Assembly: GCA_016192455.1 (NCBI GenBank)
Contig: JACPUC010000001.1
Span: 124,001-188,000 of the forward strand
Reading direction: 5' to 3'
DNA: 64,000 nt
From: Candidatus Tectimicrobiota bacterium
GTDB taxonomy: Bacteria; JACPUC01
This document shows, in pieces, positions 55,646 to 63,852 of the stretch. Position 1 is the stretch's first letter, and each line of letters opens with the position of its first letter. Position numbers and translations under genes: made by a program. The notes below the pieces were generated by a model that made no database searches, was not told where the DNA came from, and saw only the letters and a list, made by a program, of their open reading frames with translations.

Positions 55646-56881
55646 TCACCGTGGGCGCCTTTCCGCCTCTCCGAGGCCGCACTGCGTGACGCCCCCCGTG
55701 GCGTGGAGCCGCGTCCGGCGCCAGAGGCGCAGGCCGTGTGCGGCGTGGTAGAGCGGCCCCGGCGCGGCGTGCTCCACGACGCTCCGCAGGATGCGCCGGG
55801 CCAGGCCTCCTGCCGTCTCCCCAAGCCAGTCTTCCCGGCACGGCGGGCTGCCGCAGGCGAGCGTCAGCCATTCGAGCATGTGCCCCGTCTTCAGCAGCAC
55901 GTCATCATCCCCATCCGGTCCCTCTCCCTGCCGCGCCTCGGCCGCCCACCACGCCCCGGCGTAGAGCCCGTCGGCGCGGCGCCACGCCTCCGCGGCGCGA
56001 ATCCGCTGCCGCAGCACCGCCCGGAGCGCCGGCTGGCGCTCGAGGACGGAACGCCGCGCCTGCTCCTCCGCAGGGAGTCCCCCCGGCTCCTTCGCCTCGG
56101 CTTCCCGCAGACGGCAAAGGGCGTAGGCCAGCCCGTAGAGGCGATGCGTTCCCCCCTCGATGTCATCCTCGTAGCTCAGCAGGATGTCCAGCAGGTCGGC
56201 TGTCGAGTAGCGCTCTCCCAGAGCGTTGCGCCAGGTGGCGAAGGGTCCGAGGTAGTGCAGGAAGGCGACGCTGGTCCAGGCCGGGTGCTGCCGGCGGTGG
56301 AAGACGGCGGTGGCCTGGCCCAGCAGGTCGGTCAGCCGCACCTGCCGCCCGGCGCCGGTCCGCAGGGGGAACGAGGCGGGCACGCCGGCCTCGGCGAAGA
56401 TCATCAGAAACTGGTTTTCGTGCCCTTGCGCCGCGCGGTCGAAAAGGAAGTGAGGGTAGCCGCTGGTCTCGGTAAGCAGCGCCACCTCCCTGCCCTCGCG
56501 GCGGATCGTGGCGCGCTGGGCGATGAATTCGAGGGCGCTGGTCATCTCCCCGCTGCCGCGCTCGAGGATGCGGAGGTCGGCGCCAAAAGCCAGGATGCCG
56601 TGCATGATCACCCACGGGTCGTCCGCGGTGGTCAAGCGCCGCGCCCGCACGCGCTCGAGCGCGTGCGCCACCATGGGTTCGAGCGCAGGCTGGGAACGGA
56701 CCGCCGCCCCCATCGTGCCCGCCGGCGCTCGGGGCACGGCGGGGTCCTGCCACGGCGAGGCGGCCGGGGGCTCGGTGGAGTGGGAGTGCGGCAACGCTGG
56801 GGCGGAGCAAAGGAAGAGGCTTAGGAGTGCGAGGACACCCGACCTCATCAGCCGGCGGCAGGACCGAGAGGGGCTGTGCAT
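55646..56881 (-). CDS. Secreted protein of unknown function
   Basis: A 411-residue protein with a signal peptide (SGVLALLSLFLCSAPALP). The mature part is helical and resembles alpha-toroid-like proteins (ADDPWVIMHGILAFGADL, SAWTSVAFLHYLGPFATWRNALG-type segments, VLLKTGHMLEWLTLACG). The His/Trp content is notable but no known metal or catalytic motif is clear. ATG at 56848 gives a better-placed signal peptide and is an alternative start. It precedes no obvious partner other than the propeller gene, same strand, 15 bp upstream. Confidence 0.55.
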   Translation of the reverse strand: MHSPSRSCRRLMRSGVLALLSLFLCSAPALPHSHSTEPPAASPWQDPAVPRAPAGTMGAAVRSQPALEPMVAHALERVRARRLTTADDPWVIMHGILAFGADLRILERGSGEMTSALEFIAQRATIRREGREVALLTETSGYPHFLFDRAAQGHENQFLMIFAEAGVPASFPLRTGAGRQVRLTDLLGQATAVFHRRQHPAWTSVAFLHYLGPFATWRNALGERYSTADLLDILLSYEDDIEGGTHRLYGLAYALCRLREAEAKEPGGLPAEEQARRSVLERQPALRAVLRQRIRAAEAWRRADGLYAGAWWAAEARQGEGPDGDDDVLLKTGHMLEWLTLACGSPPCREDWLGETAGGLARRILRSVVEHAAPGPLYHAAHGLRLWRRTRLHATGGVTQCGLGEAERRPR

Positions 56882-56895
56882 GGGCTGGGGGGGGA

Positions 56896-58098
56896 CTACG
56901 GCTGGGGGACAAGGTAGAGCAGGCGCTTCAGACCAGCCACCTCACCGACGACGCGGCGCGAACCAAGACTGGGGCGGGAGGCCACGATGCGCCCCATCTC
57001 CTCGTCGCCCCCCTGACCGTCCGCGGCGATGGCGAAGAACTCGTCATTGTCAGCCGACCAGATGGGCGAGCGCAGGCCAAACCCCTCCGCCGGGGACATG
57101 ATGATGCGCTGCCGCTCGAAGTCGTAGACGCCGATTCCCGGCGGCGCGGTGAAGGCGAGCAGGCGGCCGTCCGGCGACCAGCGCTCCTGGGCCCGCAGCG
57201 CATCGCTGAATCGCCACCGCACCCTCTTCGCCTCGACATCGACGACGAGGAGGTCGTCCTGTTGCCTCAGCAGGTTGCTGCGGTAGAGAACGACGGACCG
57301 TCCGCTCGGAGACCAGGTCGCCGTCGAATGATAAAGGAGGCGGTCGCTGAGGAGCATCGTGCGCGTGCCATTGCGCAAGCTGAGGAGATAGGCGCCACCG
57401 CGATTGCCGTCGATGTAGAGGGCCCGCTGTCCATCGGGCGAGGGGAAGAAGCCGTGCGCCTGGACATCGTAGACCTTCTGCAGACGCTCGCTCTCCTGCT
57501 CGACGAGGCTGTAGCGCTGCTGGCGCTGCGACCACACCGCCGGCCCGATGTCCACCAGCGGGCCGCTGAGCTTCATCGCATACCACTGGTTGACCGGATA
57601 GGCGAAGGAGAGGTAGATACGGCTGCCATCGACCGACCAAGGCAGACGCCGGAGGAGGGGATTGAGATTGATGAACTGCTGCGAGTTCATGCTGGCCGAG
57701 GTGCTGAGGACGGCGCGCGACTGGCCGAGCCGGGTGTCCGCCAGGTAGACCGTGTCAATCGGATCGCCGAGGTAGACGAAGTTGCGCCCATTCGGGGCCA
57801 GCGTCACGGCGCGCTCGCGGAAGCCATTTGTGGTGAGGCGCCGCGGCGCCTCGCCCTTGGTGTTGAAGAGGTAGACCTCTTCATCCTCGTTGTTCAAGAT
57901 GCCGTCGCCGTTGGTGTCGCCCTGGGCGAGTGAGGTGAAGAGGATGTGCTGTTCCGCTTCCTCCCCCGCGAAAAGGGGCGCCGGAAGGAGCAGCAGCACG
58001 GCAACGGCTGGCACAAGCCAGAACCAGAAGAACAACCGGGAAGCACCCGTACCGCATCGCTGCGTCTGCCCACTCGCCGAGTGCACGTCCTGCGCCAT
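56896..58098 (-). CDS. TolB-like beta-propeller protein with calcium-loop motif
   Basis: A 400-residue exported protein. Signal peptide or anchor at residues 22-45 (FFWFWLVPAVAVLLLL). A dockerin/EF-hand-like DTNGDGILNNEDEE lies at about residue 60, then WD40-like PD40 blades (LAPNGRNFVYLGD, WSVDGSRIYLSFA, PSPDGQRALYID, WSPSGRSVVLYR, WSPDGRLLAFTA, WSADNDEFFAIAADG). TolB in the Tol-Pal system has the same blades; here the OmpA-type lipoprotein gene lies directly upstream, so a Tol-Pal-like envelope role is plausible, but no TolQRA genes are present. Confidence 0.8.
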   Translation of the reverse strand: MAQDVHSASGQTQRCGTGASRLFFWFWLVPAVAVLLLLPAPLFAGEEAEQHILFTSLAQGDTNGDGILNNEDEEVYLFNTKGEAPRRLTTNGFRERAVTLAPNGRNFVYLGDPIDTVYLADTRLGQSRAVLSTSASMNSQQFINLNPLLRRLPWSVDGSRIYLSFAYPVNQWYAMKLSGPLVDIGPAVWSQRQQRYSLVEQESERLQKVYDVQAHGFFPSPDGQRALYIDGNRGGAYLLSLRNGTRTMLLSDRLLYHSTATWSPSGRSVVLYRSNLLRQQDDLLVVDVEAKRVRWRFSDALRAQERWSPDGRLLAFTAPPGIGVYDFERQRIIMSPAEGFGLRSPIWSADNDEFFAIAADGQGGDEEMGRIVASRPSLGSRRVVGEVAGLKRLLYLVPQP

Positions 58099-58174
58099 GG
58101 GAGATGCCCTTCCAGTTACGGCGCGCGCACTGCCCCACCCTGGTGCCGGCGCGCGCCTCCGCCTCGGCTGCCGC

Positions 58175-59152
58175 TTACTTCAGCTCGAACTCGACGCGCC
58201 GGTTCAAGGCGCGCCCTTCCCGGGTCTGATTCGTCGCCACCGGCTGGGACTCGCCGCGTCCCACCGCGTCGATGCGTTGACGAGCGATCCCCTTGCTTTC
58301 GAGATACCTGCGAACGCTGTTGGCGCGCCGCTCCGAGAGGGCCTGATTGTACGCGTTGGTGCCGGTCCAATCGGTGTGGCCCACCACGAGCACGCGCACC
58401 TCATCGTACTCCTTCAGGTATTCCGCCACCTCGTTCAGGATGGGCTGGGAATCGGCACGCAGGTCGAACTTATCGAAATCGAAGTGCACGTTGCGCAGGA
58501 CGATGCGGCGGCGCGCCCGCGGCCGGATGGCGATGCGGTGCGTGGCCTCGCCCGCGGCGCCTTTCGGATCGCGGACCACCAGGGTGACGGTGTACTCGCC
58601 CTCGGCGTCGTAAGTGACCTGCGGCTTCGGCTCCTGCGAGCGCATCCCGTTACCGAAATCCCAGGCATAGGTAAGGGGGTCGCCATCCGGATCGGAGGAG
58701 GCCGTGCCGTCAAACGCCGCGGGTTGCTTCGCCTGCCCCAGGGTCGGCCCATTGATCACCGCCCCGGGCGGCCGATTCGGCGGCGGCATGGGCGCCGGCG
58801 CCGGCTTCGGGGGCTCCGGCTTCGGCGGCGGTGGCGGCGGCGGCGGCGGCTTCATCGCCTCGGTCTTCGCCATCATGGCCTTTTCCTGGGCCTCGAGGGA
58901 CAGCCGCTCGGCCTCATCGAGCCGGCACTCCTTCTCGTACACGTCACGGGCCTGCTTGTCGAGCTGCTCCGCCACACGCATCAACTCCGGGGCTTTCGCC
59001 GGCGCGTTCGCCTTGCGGGCCTCCTGGATTGCGGCGGCGGTTTGATCGAACTGTTCGAGGGTCCTCACGTTGGCGCATCCGGCCAGGAACACGGCCGCCG
59101 CAACCAGGCCAAGACGGACACCCCATCGCTCGTTCCAGAATTTCTGCCGCAT
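58175..59152 (-). CDS. OmpA/Pal-type lipoprotein with PKD domain
   Basis: A 325-residue lipoprotein. Lipobox FLAGC follows a signal peptide; a helical segment (20-95), a Pro-rich linker (KPPPPPPPPPKPEPPKP) and a PKD domain (FDGTASSDPDGDPLTYAWDFGNG) come next. The C-terminal OmpA domain has VHFDFDKFDLR, VVGHTDWTGTNAYNQALSERRANSVRRYL and GRGESQPVATN with NRRVEFEL for peptidoglycan binding. The ATG at 59152 is chosen over longer frames. It ties outer membrane to the cell wall. Confidence 0.88.
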   Translation of the reverse strand: MRQKFWNERWGVRLGLVAAAVFLAGCANVRTLEQFDQTAAAIQEARKANAPAKAPELMRVAEQLDKQARDVYEKECRLDEAERLSLEAQEKAMMAKTEAMKPPPPPPPPPKPEPPKPAPAPMPPPNRPPGAVINGPTLGQAKQPAAFDGTASSDPDGDPLTYAWDFGNGMRSQEPKPQVTYDAEGEYTVTLVVRDPKGAAGEATHRIAIRPRARRRIVLRNVHFDFDKFDLRADSQPILNEVAEYLKEYDEVRVLVVGHTDWTGTNAYNQALSERRANSVRRYLESKGIARQRIDAVGRGESQPVATNQTREGRALNRRVEFELK

Positions 59153-59505
59153 CGTCACTACCTCCGCCTTGGTCCCGCTGCTCCGCACCAGACAGAGCTG
59201 GAAACCATGGGTCTGGAGCTCGATGGGGGTAGCATGTCGCAGGGCGTGCAACCTTGTCAATCGCATTTTCACTTCCCTTGCCGCCGTCCTTCCAAGTCTC
59301 TGGTTTCACGCGCCGAAGGCGAAAGCGCGGAAAAGCCCCGGGGGGCCCCGGCGGGATGGCGCCAAGCAGCCGGTCGCCACACCTCACGCCGCGGGGGCCG
59401 TCCGAGCGGCTGCCGCGCCGGTCGCCTTGACCGAAAGGCGGTCGAAGGATACACTGCGGCGGTCTGTAAGCACGTGTCGCCGTCTTCGTAGCGGGGAGAG
59501 ACTCG

Positions 59506-60939
59506 ATGGCCAAGGATATGCGCTCATGGATTGCTCAGTTGGATGAGGCGGGGTTGCTGGCGCGAATAACGAAAGCGGTTGATCCGCGCACGCAGATGGG
59601 GGCGTTGCTCTGGCAGGCGCGCGACCGAGCGCTCTTCTTCGAGAACCTGACGGGGTTTCCAGGCTGGCGTTGCCTTGGCCAGGCGCCGGGGGACATCGAC
59701 TACGCGGCCCTGGCGTTCGAGTGCGAGCGCGATGAGATGGTGCCCGAGTTCGTGCGGCGTTCGGATGTCCTCGGCGCCACGCGCATGGTGAGCAGCGGCC
59801 CGGTGAAGGAGAGGGTGCTGATCGGCGATGCGATTGACATCACGACATGGCCGATCCACCAGGCCGGCATTCGGGACGGCGGCCCCTTCATCGCCTCGGG
59901 TCTGATGATCGCCAAGAACCCCAAGAACAACCGCCGCAACATGAGCTTCCACCGCCTGCAGTTGAAAGGGCCGCGGAAGACCGGCGCGCTCCTCTATCCC
60001 CGGCACAACTGGCTCAACTTCCAGGCCTACGAGACCAACGGCAAGGCGATGCCGGTGGCCATCATGATCGGCCACCACCCGATGTACTACTTCGCCGCGG
60101 CCACCACCACGGAATATGGCGTCGATGAACTCGAGATCGCCTCCTCCCTCCTCGAGGAAGAGGTGGAACTGGTGAAGTGCGAGACGGTGGACATCGAGGT
60201 GCCGGCGCACGCCGAGATCGTCATCGAGGGGGAGATTCTGGCGCACGTGCGCGAGGAGGAGGGCCCCTTCAGCGAGTTCCAGGATTACTACCTGGCCGGA
60301 GCGGGGAAGCACCCGGTGCTGCAGATTTCCGCCGTCACCATGCGCAAGGACGCCATCTTCAAGAACATCCAGAACGGCGCCGAAGTGGAGGGCTGCGTCT
60401 ACCACAAGGTGCCGATGTCGGGGCAGATTCTGCGCCGCATCCGCACCGTGGGCGGCTATGCCGACATCAAGAACGTTCTGGTGCTGCCGGGCATCTTCGG
60501 CGTGGTGATCCAGATGACGCCGCGCTACCACGGCGAGGCGAAGAACGTCATGATGGCCGCCCTCTCCGGCGAGTACCACCATCCCAAGGTCGTCATTGCC
60601 GTCGATGAGGACGTGGACATCTTCAACTACGCCGATGTCCTCTGGGCGCTGTCGACGCGGGTGAACGCGCAGGAAGACGTGGTGGTGATCCCGGGCACCA
60701 AGGTCCACGCCATGGATCCCGCCTGTCCCCAGTTCGGCACCCCAGGCTCGCCGGGTTGGCATCGCGTCGGCGGCAAGATGATGATCGACGCCACCAAGCC
60801 ACCCACCTGCGACCCGGATCGCCGCTTCGAGTTCGAGCGCCTCTACCCGATGGGCGGCGAGACGGTGCGCCTGGAAGATTACTTGCCCGCCGGCTCGCCG
60901 CCGATGCGCAAACGCGGCACGGTGCCGGCGCGCCCGTGA
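59506..60939 (+). CDS. UbiD family prenyl-FMN-dependent decarboxylase
   Basis: A 477-residue UbiD-type decarboxylase from an ATG preceded by GGGGAGAG. Motifs: SFHRLQLKGPRKTGALL (N-domain), AMPVAIMIGHHPMYYFAAATT, VDIEVPAHAEIVIEGEI, EEGPFSEFQDYY (catalytic Glu region) and PRYHGEAKNVMMAALSGEYHHPK-VVIAVDEDVDIFNYADVLWALSTRV (C-domain). This group is nearer to gallate/vanillate/phenylphosphate-type UbiDs than the one at 41.4 kb. Downstream thioesterase and dioxygenase genes support aromatic degradation. No UbiX-like gene is seen. Confidence 0.9.
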   Translation: MAKDMRSWIAQLDEAGLLARITKAVDPRTQMGALLWQARDRALFFENLTGFPGWRCLGQAPGDIDYAALAFECERDEMVPEFVRRSDVLGATRMVSSGPVKERVLIGDAIDITTWPIHQAGIRDGGPFIASGLMIAKNPKNNRRNMSFHRLQLKGPRKTGALLYPRHNWLNFQAYETNGKAMPVAIMIGHHPMYYFAAATTTEYGVDELEIASSLLEEEVELVKCETVDIEVPAHAEIVIEGEILAHVREEEGPFSEFQDYYLAGAGKHPVLQISAVTMRKDAIFKNIQNGAEVEGCVYHKVPMSGQILRRIRTVGGYADIKNVLVLPGIFGVVIQMTPRYHGEAKNVMMAALSGEYHHPKVVIAVDEDVDIFNYADVLWALSTRVNAQEDVVVIPGTKVHAMDPACPQFGTPGSPGWHRVGGKMMIDATKPPTCDPDRRFEFERLYPMGGETVRLEDYLPAGSPPMRKRGTVPARP

Positions 60940-60971
60940 GGGTGCGCGGTTCTTACCCTGCCGAGCGCAGG

Positions 60972-61010
60972 GAGCGGCTGCCGGCACGAGGTCGGCAGCC
61001 GCTCGATTTT
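60972..61010 (+). terminator. Rho-independent terminator after the UbiD gene
   Basis: GAGCGGCTGCCG (60972-60983) and CGGCAGCCGCTC (60993-61004) make a perfect 12-bp stem with a 9-nt loop, followed by GATTTT. It lies 33 bases after the UbiD stop codon. Confidence 0.85.
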
Positions 61011-61523
61011 CGGCGCCCCCTTGCAGCCATTCCTCTTCCTGCAACGGCTTGCGGCCGGCGAAAAAAAGCCGCGGCTCAAGGCTGTTGACGTAGGGCAGCG
61101 ACTGTTCCAAAATCGGCGAGGGCTGCCTGGTCCCCCACCTGCGATGCACCAGCCCAGCCGTTTCTTCTGAAGTCGGGTTGCCTCCCGAGCCTCACTCCCC
61201 CGGCGAAATCAGGTACGGAACGAGGTGCTGATGATGGGCCTTCTCCCCGCTGCCGGCACTCCACCCAGGGAAGTCCCCCGCCGTCGTCACGATCGGGGTG
61301 ACGACGGCCGCCAGAAGATCCCTGGGGCCGCCGCTGGGGTTCTTGAACGGCGCGGCGTCGTGAGAACGCCCGCCTTCTCGCGGCGCGGGGGACAGAGCGG
61401 GGAAGGGCGTGACGATAAAGCGGTGGCTGGGCCGCGGCGGTTTTCCCATAATGTACAGGCGTTACTGGCAATGCCTGCGCGGCGGTGCCCGTGCGGGAAA
61501 CGATAGACGTTGAAAGGTGGTCG
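61011..61523. other. 513-bp region without a recognised gene
   Basis: It separates the terminator from the first thioesterase gene. A GCGGC...GCCGC pair around an A-run is near 61050. A minus-strand frame at 61192-61449 is open but has no recognised content. The promoter for the thioesterase operon is presumably here but I cannot pick it. Confidence 0.4.
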
Positions 61524-61988
61524 ATGAAAGTCTACGAGATTAAGAAGCAGCACCGCGTCGAATGGTGGGAGACCGATGCCGCCGGCATCATTTTCTTCGC
61601 CAACTACTACCGCATGATGGACACGGCGATGATGGACTTCTTCGAGTCCCTGCCGGTCTCCATGCCGCTGAAGGAGTACTGGGGCGGGCAGGGCTCGCAA
61701 GGCTACGACTGGGTGATGCTCGAGTCCGGCTGCAGGTTCTTCAAGACCGCGACCTTCGGGGACGTGCTGGAGATGCACCTGTGGGTCACCCGGCAGACGA
61801 GCCGCACCGTGCGCTTCGCCTGCTCATTCTCGAAGGAGGGGGAGGAGGTGGCCCGCGGCTTCATCATCACCTGCTCGACGCAGGGGCTCGCCGGCGCCCA
61901 GCGGGCGGTGCTGCCGCCCGCCGAAGTGGCGCGCAGTATCGCCGTCGCCCCGTGGGAGAATGGCAAGGCGAGCGAAGTCGCCGCCTGA
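61524..61988 (+). CDS. 4-hydroxybenzoyl-CoA thioesterase-like hotdog protein (copy 1)
   Basis: A 154-residue single-hotdog thioesterase. The N-terminal RVEWWETDAAGIIFFANYYRMMDTA places the catalytic Asp18 as in the Pseudomonas 4-hydroxybenzoyl-CoA thioesterase family; SGCRFFKTATFGDVLEMHLWV and ARGFIITCSTQ complete the fold. It would hydrolyse an aromatic or short acyl-CoA. GAAAGG precedes the ATG. A paralogue lies 174 bp downstream, same strand. Confidence 0.87.
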   Translation: MKVYEIKKQHRVEWWETDAAGIIFFANYYRMMDTAMMDFFESLPVSMPLKEYWGGQGSQGYDWVMLESGCRFFKTATFGDVLEMHLWVTRQTSRTVRFACSFSKEGEEVARGFIITCSTQGLAGAQRAVLPPAEVARSIAVAPWENGKASEVAA

Positions 61989-62041
61989 ATGACGGCGCAC
62001 GGAAATAGGGTGGTATTTCACAATTTAGATCGCCTACATTT

Positions 62042-62120
62042 GCGAGGGAACCGTGTCCCCTCGCGCACCCCACATACGCGAGCTGCTGCGCAGCTCGCGG
62101 GGATTGGGGGCGTGGGGGAG
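62042..62120 (+). repeat. Dispersed palindromic repeat, family A, copy 3
   Basis: GCGAGGGAAC, CCCCTCGCGCACCCC, then CGAGCTGCTGCGCAGCTCG (62079-62097, core hairpin) and a right arm GGGGATTGGGGGCG. The right arm closely matches that of copy 1. It lies between the two thioesterase genes. Confidence 0.78.
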
Positions 62121-62161
62121 CAAGGGTCCACAAGAACTTCTTCCCGGGGGAGCGGTGTTCC

Positions 62162-62653
62162 GTGCCGTGCTTCGAGATCAGGAAGGACCATCGCGTGGAG
62201 TTCTGGGAGACCGACGCCGCCGGGGTCGTCTACTTCGCCAATTTTCATCGCCTGATGGACACGGCGATGATGGAGTTCTTCGCCTCGCTGCCGGTCTCCC
62301 TCCCCCTCAGGGAGTACTGGGGCGGTCTTGGCTCGCAAGGGTACGACTGGGTGGTCATCGACAACGGCTGCCGCTTCCTGGGCAATTGCGGCTTCGGCGA
62401 CACGCTGCGGATGCACCTCTGGGTGACGAAGAGGACGCAGCGCACCCTCCACTTCGCCTGCGCCTTCCGCAAGAACGACCGCCCCGAGGAGATCGCGCGA
62501 GGCTACCTGGTTGCCTGCTCGACGCAGCGCCGCGATGGAGCGACGCGGGCCGTGCCGCCCCTGCCGGAGGTGGCGGCGCAGATCGGCGTGGCGCCCTGGG
62601 AGGTGGGACAGGCTTCCAGCCTGTCGAGAGGCAGAACCACGGATGAACGCTGA
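62162..62653 (+). CDS. 4-hydroxybenzoyl-CoA thioesterase-like hotdog protein (copy 2)
   Basis: A 163-residue paralogue of the upstream gene, from a GTG start: RVEFWETDAAGVVYFANFHRLMDTA keeps catalytic Asp18, then NGCRFLGNCGFGDTLRMHLWV. Normal homology ends at APWEVG; the last 16 or so residues (QASSLSRGRTTDER) and the stop are read from a dispersed repeat that begins at 62606. The natural C-terminus has been replaced or extended. Function is otherwise as for copy 1, on a related CoA ester. Confidence 0.85.
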   Translation: MPCFEIRKDHRVEFWETDAAGVVYFANFHRLMDTAMMEFFASLPVSLPLREYWGGLGSQGYDWVVIDNGCRFLGNCGFGDTLRMHLWVTKRTQRTLHFACAFRKNDRPEEIARGYLVACSTQRRDGATRAVPPLPEVAAQIGVAPWEVGQASSLSRGRTTDER

Positions 62654-62804
62654 TGTTCCTGTGAAACCGCCTGTCTGCGTGCGACGCACAGGCAGGTGTC
62701 CATCAGCGGTTCACGCTTCCTCCGCGCCCTCTGCGTCTCTGCGGTGCAATCCATTTGACCGCCGAAGCGCAGAGGACGCAAAGTAGACAGGCTTCCAGCC
62801 TGTC
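62606..62804. repeat. Dispersed composite repeat, family B, copy 2
   Basis: It starts with the palindrome GACAGGCTTCCAGCCTGTC (62607-62625, 8-bp arms) and ends with a second identical copy (62786-62804). Between are GGCAGAACCACGGATGAAC, CCTCTGCGTCTCTGCGGT and its partly complementary CGAAGCGCAGAGGACG. Shared blocks with 39762-39945 are in the same order. Its 5' part is translated as the tail of the thioesterase. Confidence 0.75.
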
Positions 62805-62973
62805 GAAACCTTGGGAGCGCGACCGGCAACCGCGACGTGCCGCGGCCGACCGCGCTCCTGGAATGCGTAGCCCGCCGCGTGCTGCGGGACTCGACGTTCG
62901 TGACACGACACGGAGGCCGCCCTCGCGCGCGGCAGCATGACCCGCGCACAGGTTGCCATCAGGAGCTAAGGCC
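62805..62973. other. Non-coding region before the dioxygenase gene
   Basis: From the thioesterase stop at 62653 to the dioxygenase start at 62974 there are 320 bp, of which 62654-62804 belongs to the family B repeat. In the remainder I see only GC-rich sequence and the AGGAG ribosome site of the next gene. Confidence 0.45.
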
Positions 62974-63792
62974 ATGGGAGACATCATCGCTGGGTTTTGC
63001 GCCACCCACACGCCGCGGATCGCCGACGAAGCCAATGCGCCGGAGTTCACGCGCGAGCTGATCGCGGGCATGCACGAGCTGGGGGACCTCGTCGATACGC
63101 TGCGCCCCGATGCCATCGTCATGATCTCCACCCACTGGTTCACCACGTTCGTGCACTACGTCGCCTGCCACCCGCGGCACAAGGGCTACGTCACCGCCCT
63201 CGAGTGCCCGGACATGATCAACAGCCTCCCCTACGATTTCCCCGGCGACCCCGAACTGGGACGTCTGATGGTGAAGAAGGGGGACGAGCGGGGCGTACCG
63301 GTCTTCGTGGCGGATCAACCGAACTTCGTCTTCGACTACGGCTCGGTGGTGCCGGTGCGCTACCTGACGCCGCGCAACGACGTGCCGTTCGTCATCGTCT
63401 CATTGACCGCCGTCTGCCCGCTGGAGGAGTACTACACTTGGGGCGAAGCGGTCGCCGCGGCCATCCGCGAGCTGCGGCGGCGCGTTCTCGTGGTGACCAG
63501 CGGCAGCTTCTCCCACACCCTGGTGCGCGGCCCGGAGCGCTGGCCTCTCGAGGAACACCAGAAGCTCGACCGCGAGCTGGTGGGCCTCCTCTGCGAGGGA
63601 CGCCTCGACGAGGCGCGCGCCATGCTCCCCTGGTTTGTCGAGACCACCAGGGCCGAGGGCTGGGGCAAACATATCGCCTTCCTCCTCAGCCTCCTCGGCG
63701 CCAGCGGCCACGCCCTCAAGGGCAAACTCCACGCCTACGGCCCCTCCTCCGGCAGCGGCAACCCCGTGGTCTCCTTGCTGCCGGTGGGGTGA
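62974..63792 (+). CDS. LigB-type class III extradiol ring-cleavage dioxygenase
   Basis: A 272-residue non-haem iron dioxygenase of the LigB/MEMO superfamily, which opens catechol-type rings. Iron ligands are likely His12 (FCATHTPRI) and His54 (IVMISTHWF) with a downstream Glu; DQPNFVFDYGSVVPVRYLTP and VVTSGSFSHTLVRG are family motifs. Preceded by AGGAG before the ATG. In context of UbiD, thioesterases and CoA ligase it fits cleavage of a protocatechuate- or homoprotocatechuate-like ring. MEMO proteins of AmmeMemoRadiSam share the fold; the retained His set and lack of AMMECR1 favour a real dioxygenase. Confidence 0.87.
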   Translation: MGDIIAGFCATHTPRIADEANAPEFTRELIAGMHELGDLVDTLRPDAIVMISTHWFTTFVHYVACHPRHKGYVTALECPDMINSLPYDFPGDPELGRLMVKKGDERGVPVFVADQPNFVFDYGSVVPVRYLTPRNDVPFVIVSLTAVCPLEEYYTWGEAVAAAIRELRRRVLVVTSGSFSHTLVRGPERWPLEEHQKLDRELVGLLCEGRLDEARAMLPWFVETTRAEGWGKHIAFLLSLLGASGHALKGKLHAYGPSSGSGNPVVSLLPVG

Positions 63793-63819
63793 GGTTCCAG
63801 GACCAAGCGGGAAAGATGC

Positions 63820-63852
63820 CGAAGGGCGAGAGCAGCCTGCTCCCGCCCTTCG
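63820..63852 (+). terminator. Long hairpin after the dioxygenase gene
   Basis: GAAGGGCG and CGCCCTTC (63821-63828, 63844-63851) pair, and inside them GAGCAG and CTGCTC also pair around a single C, giving a nearly continuous 14-bp stem. It lies 28 bases after the stop. No T-run follows, so it may be a mRNA-stabilising or Rho-assisted terminator. Confidence 0.55.

Noticed and set aside
61192-61449. 85-codon minus-strand frame
   Set aside because: No ribosome site or recognised content, and it lies in the probable promoter region of the thioesterase gene.
62974-63792. MEMO partner of the AmrS enzyme
   Set aside because: Same superfamily, but the His iron ligands and catabolic neighbours favour a LigB dioxygenase and it lies 50 kb from amrS.
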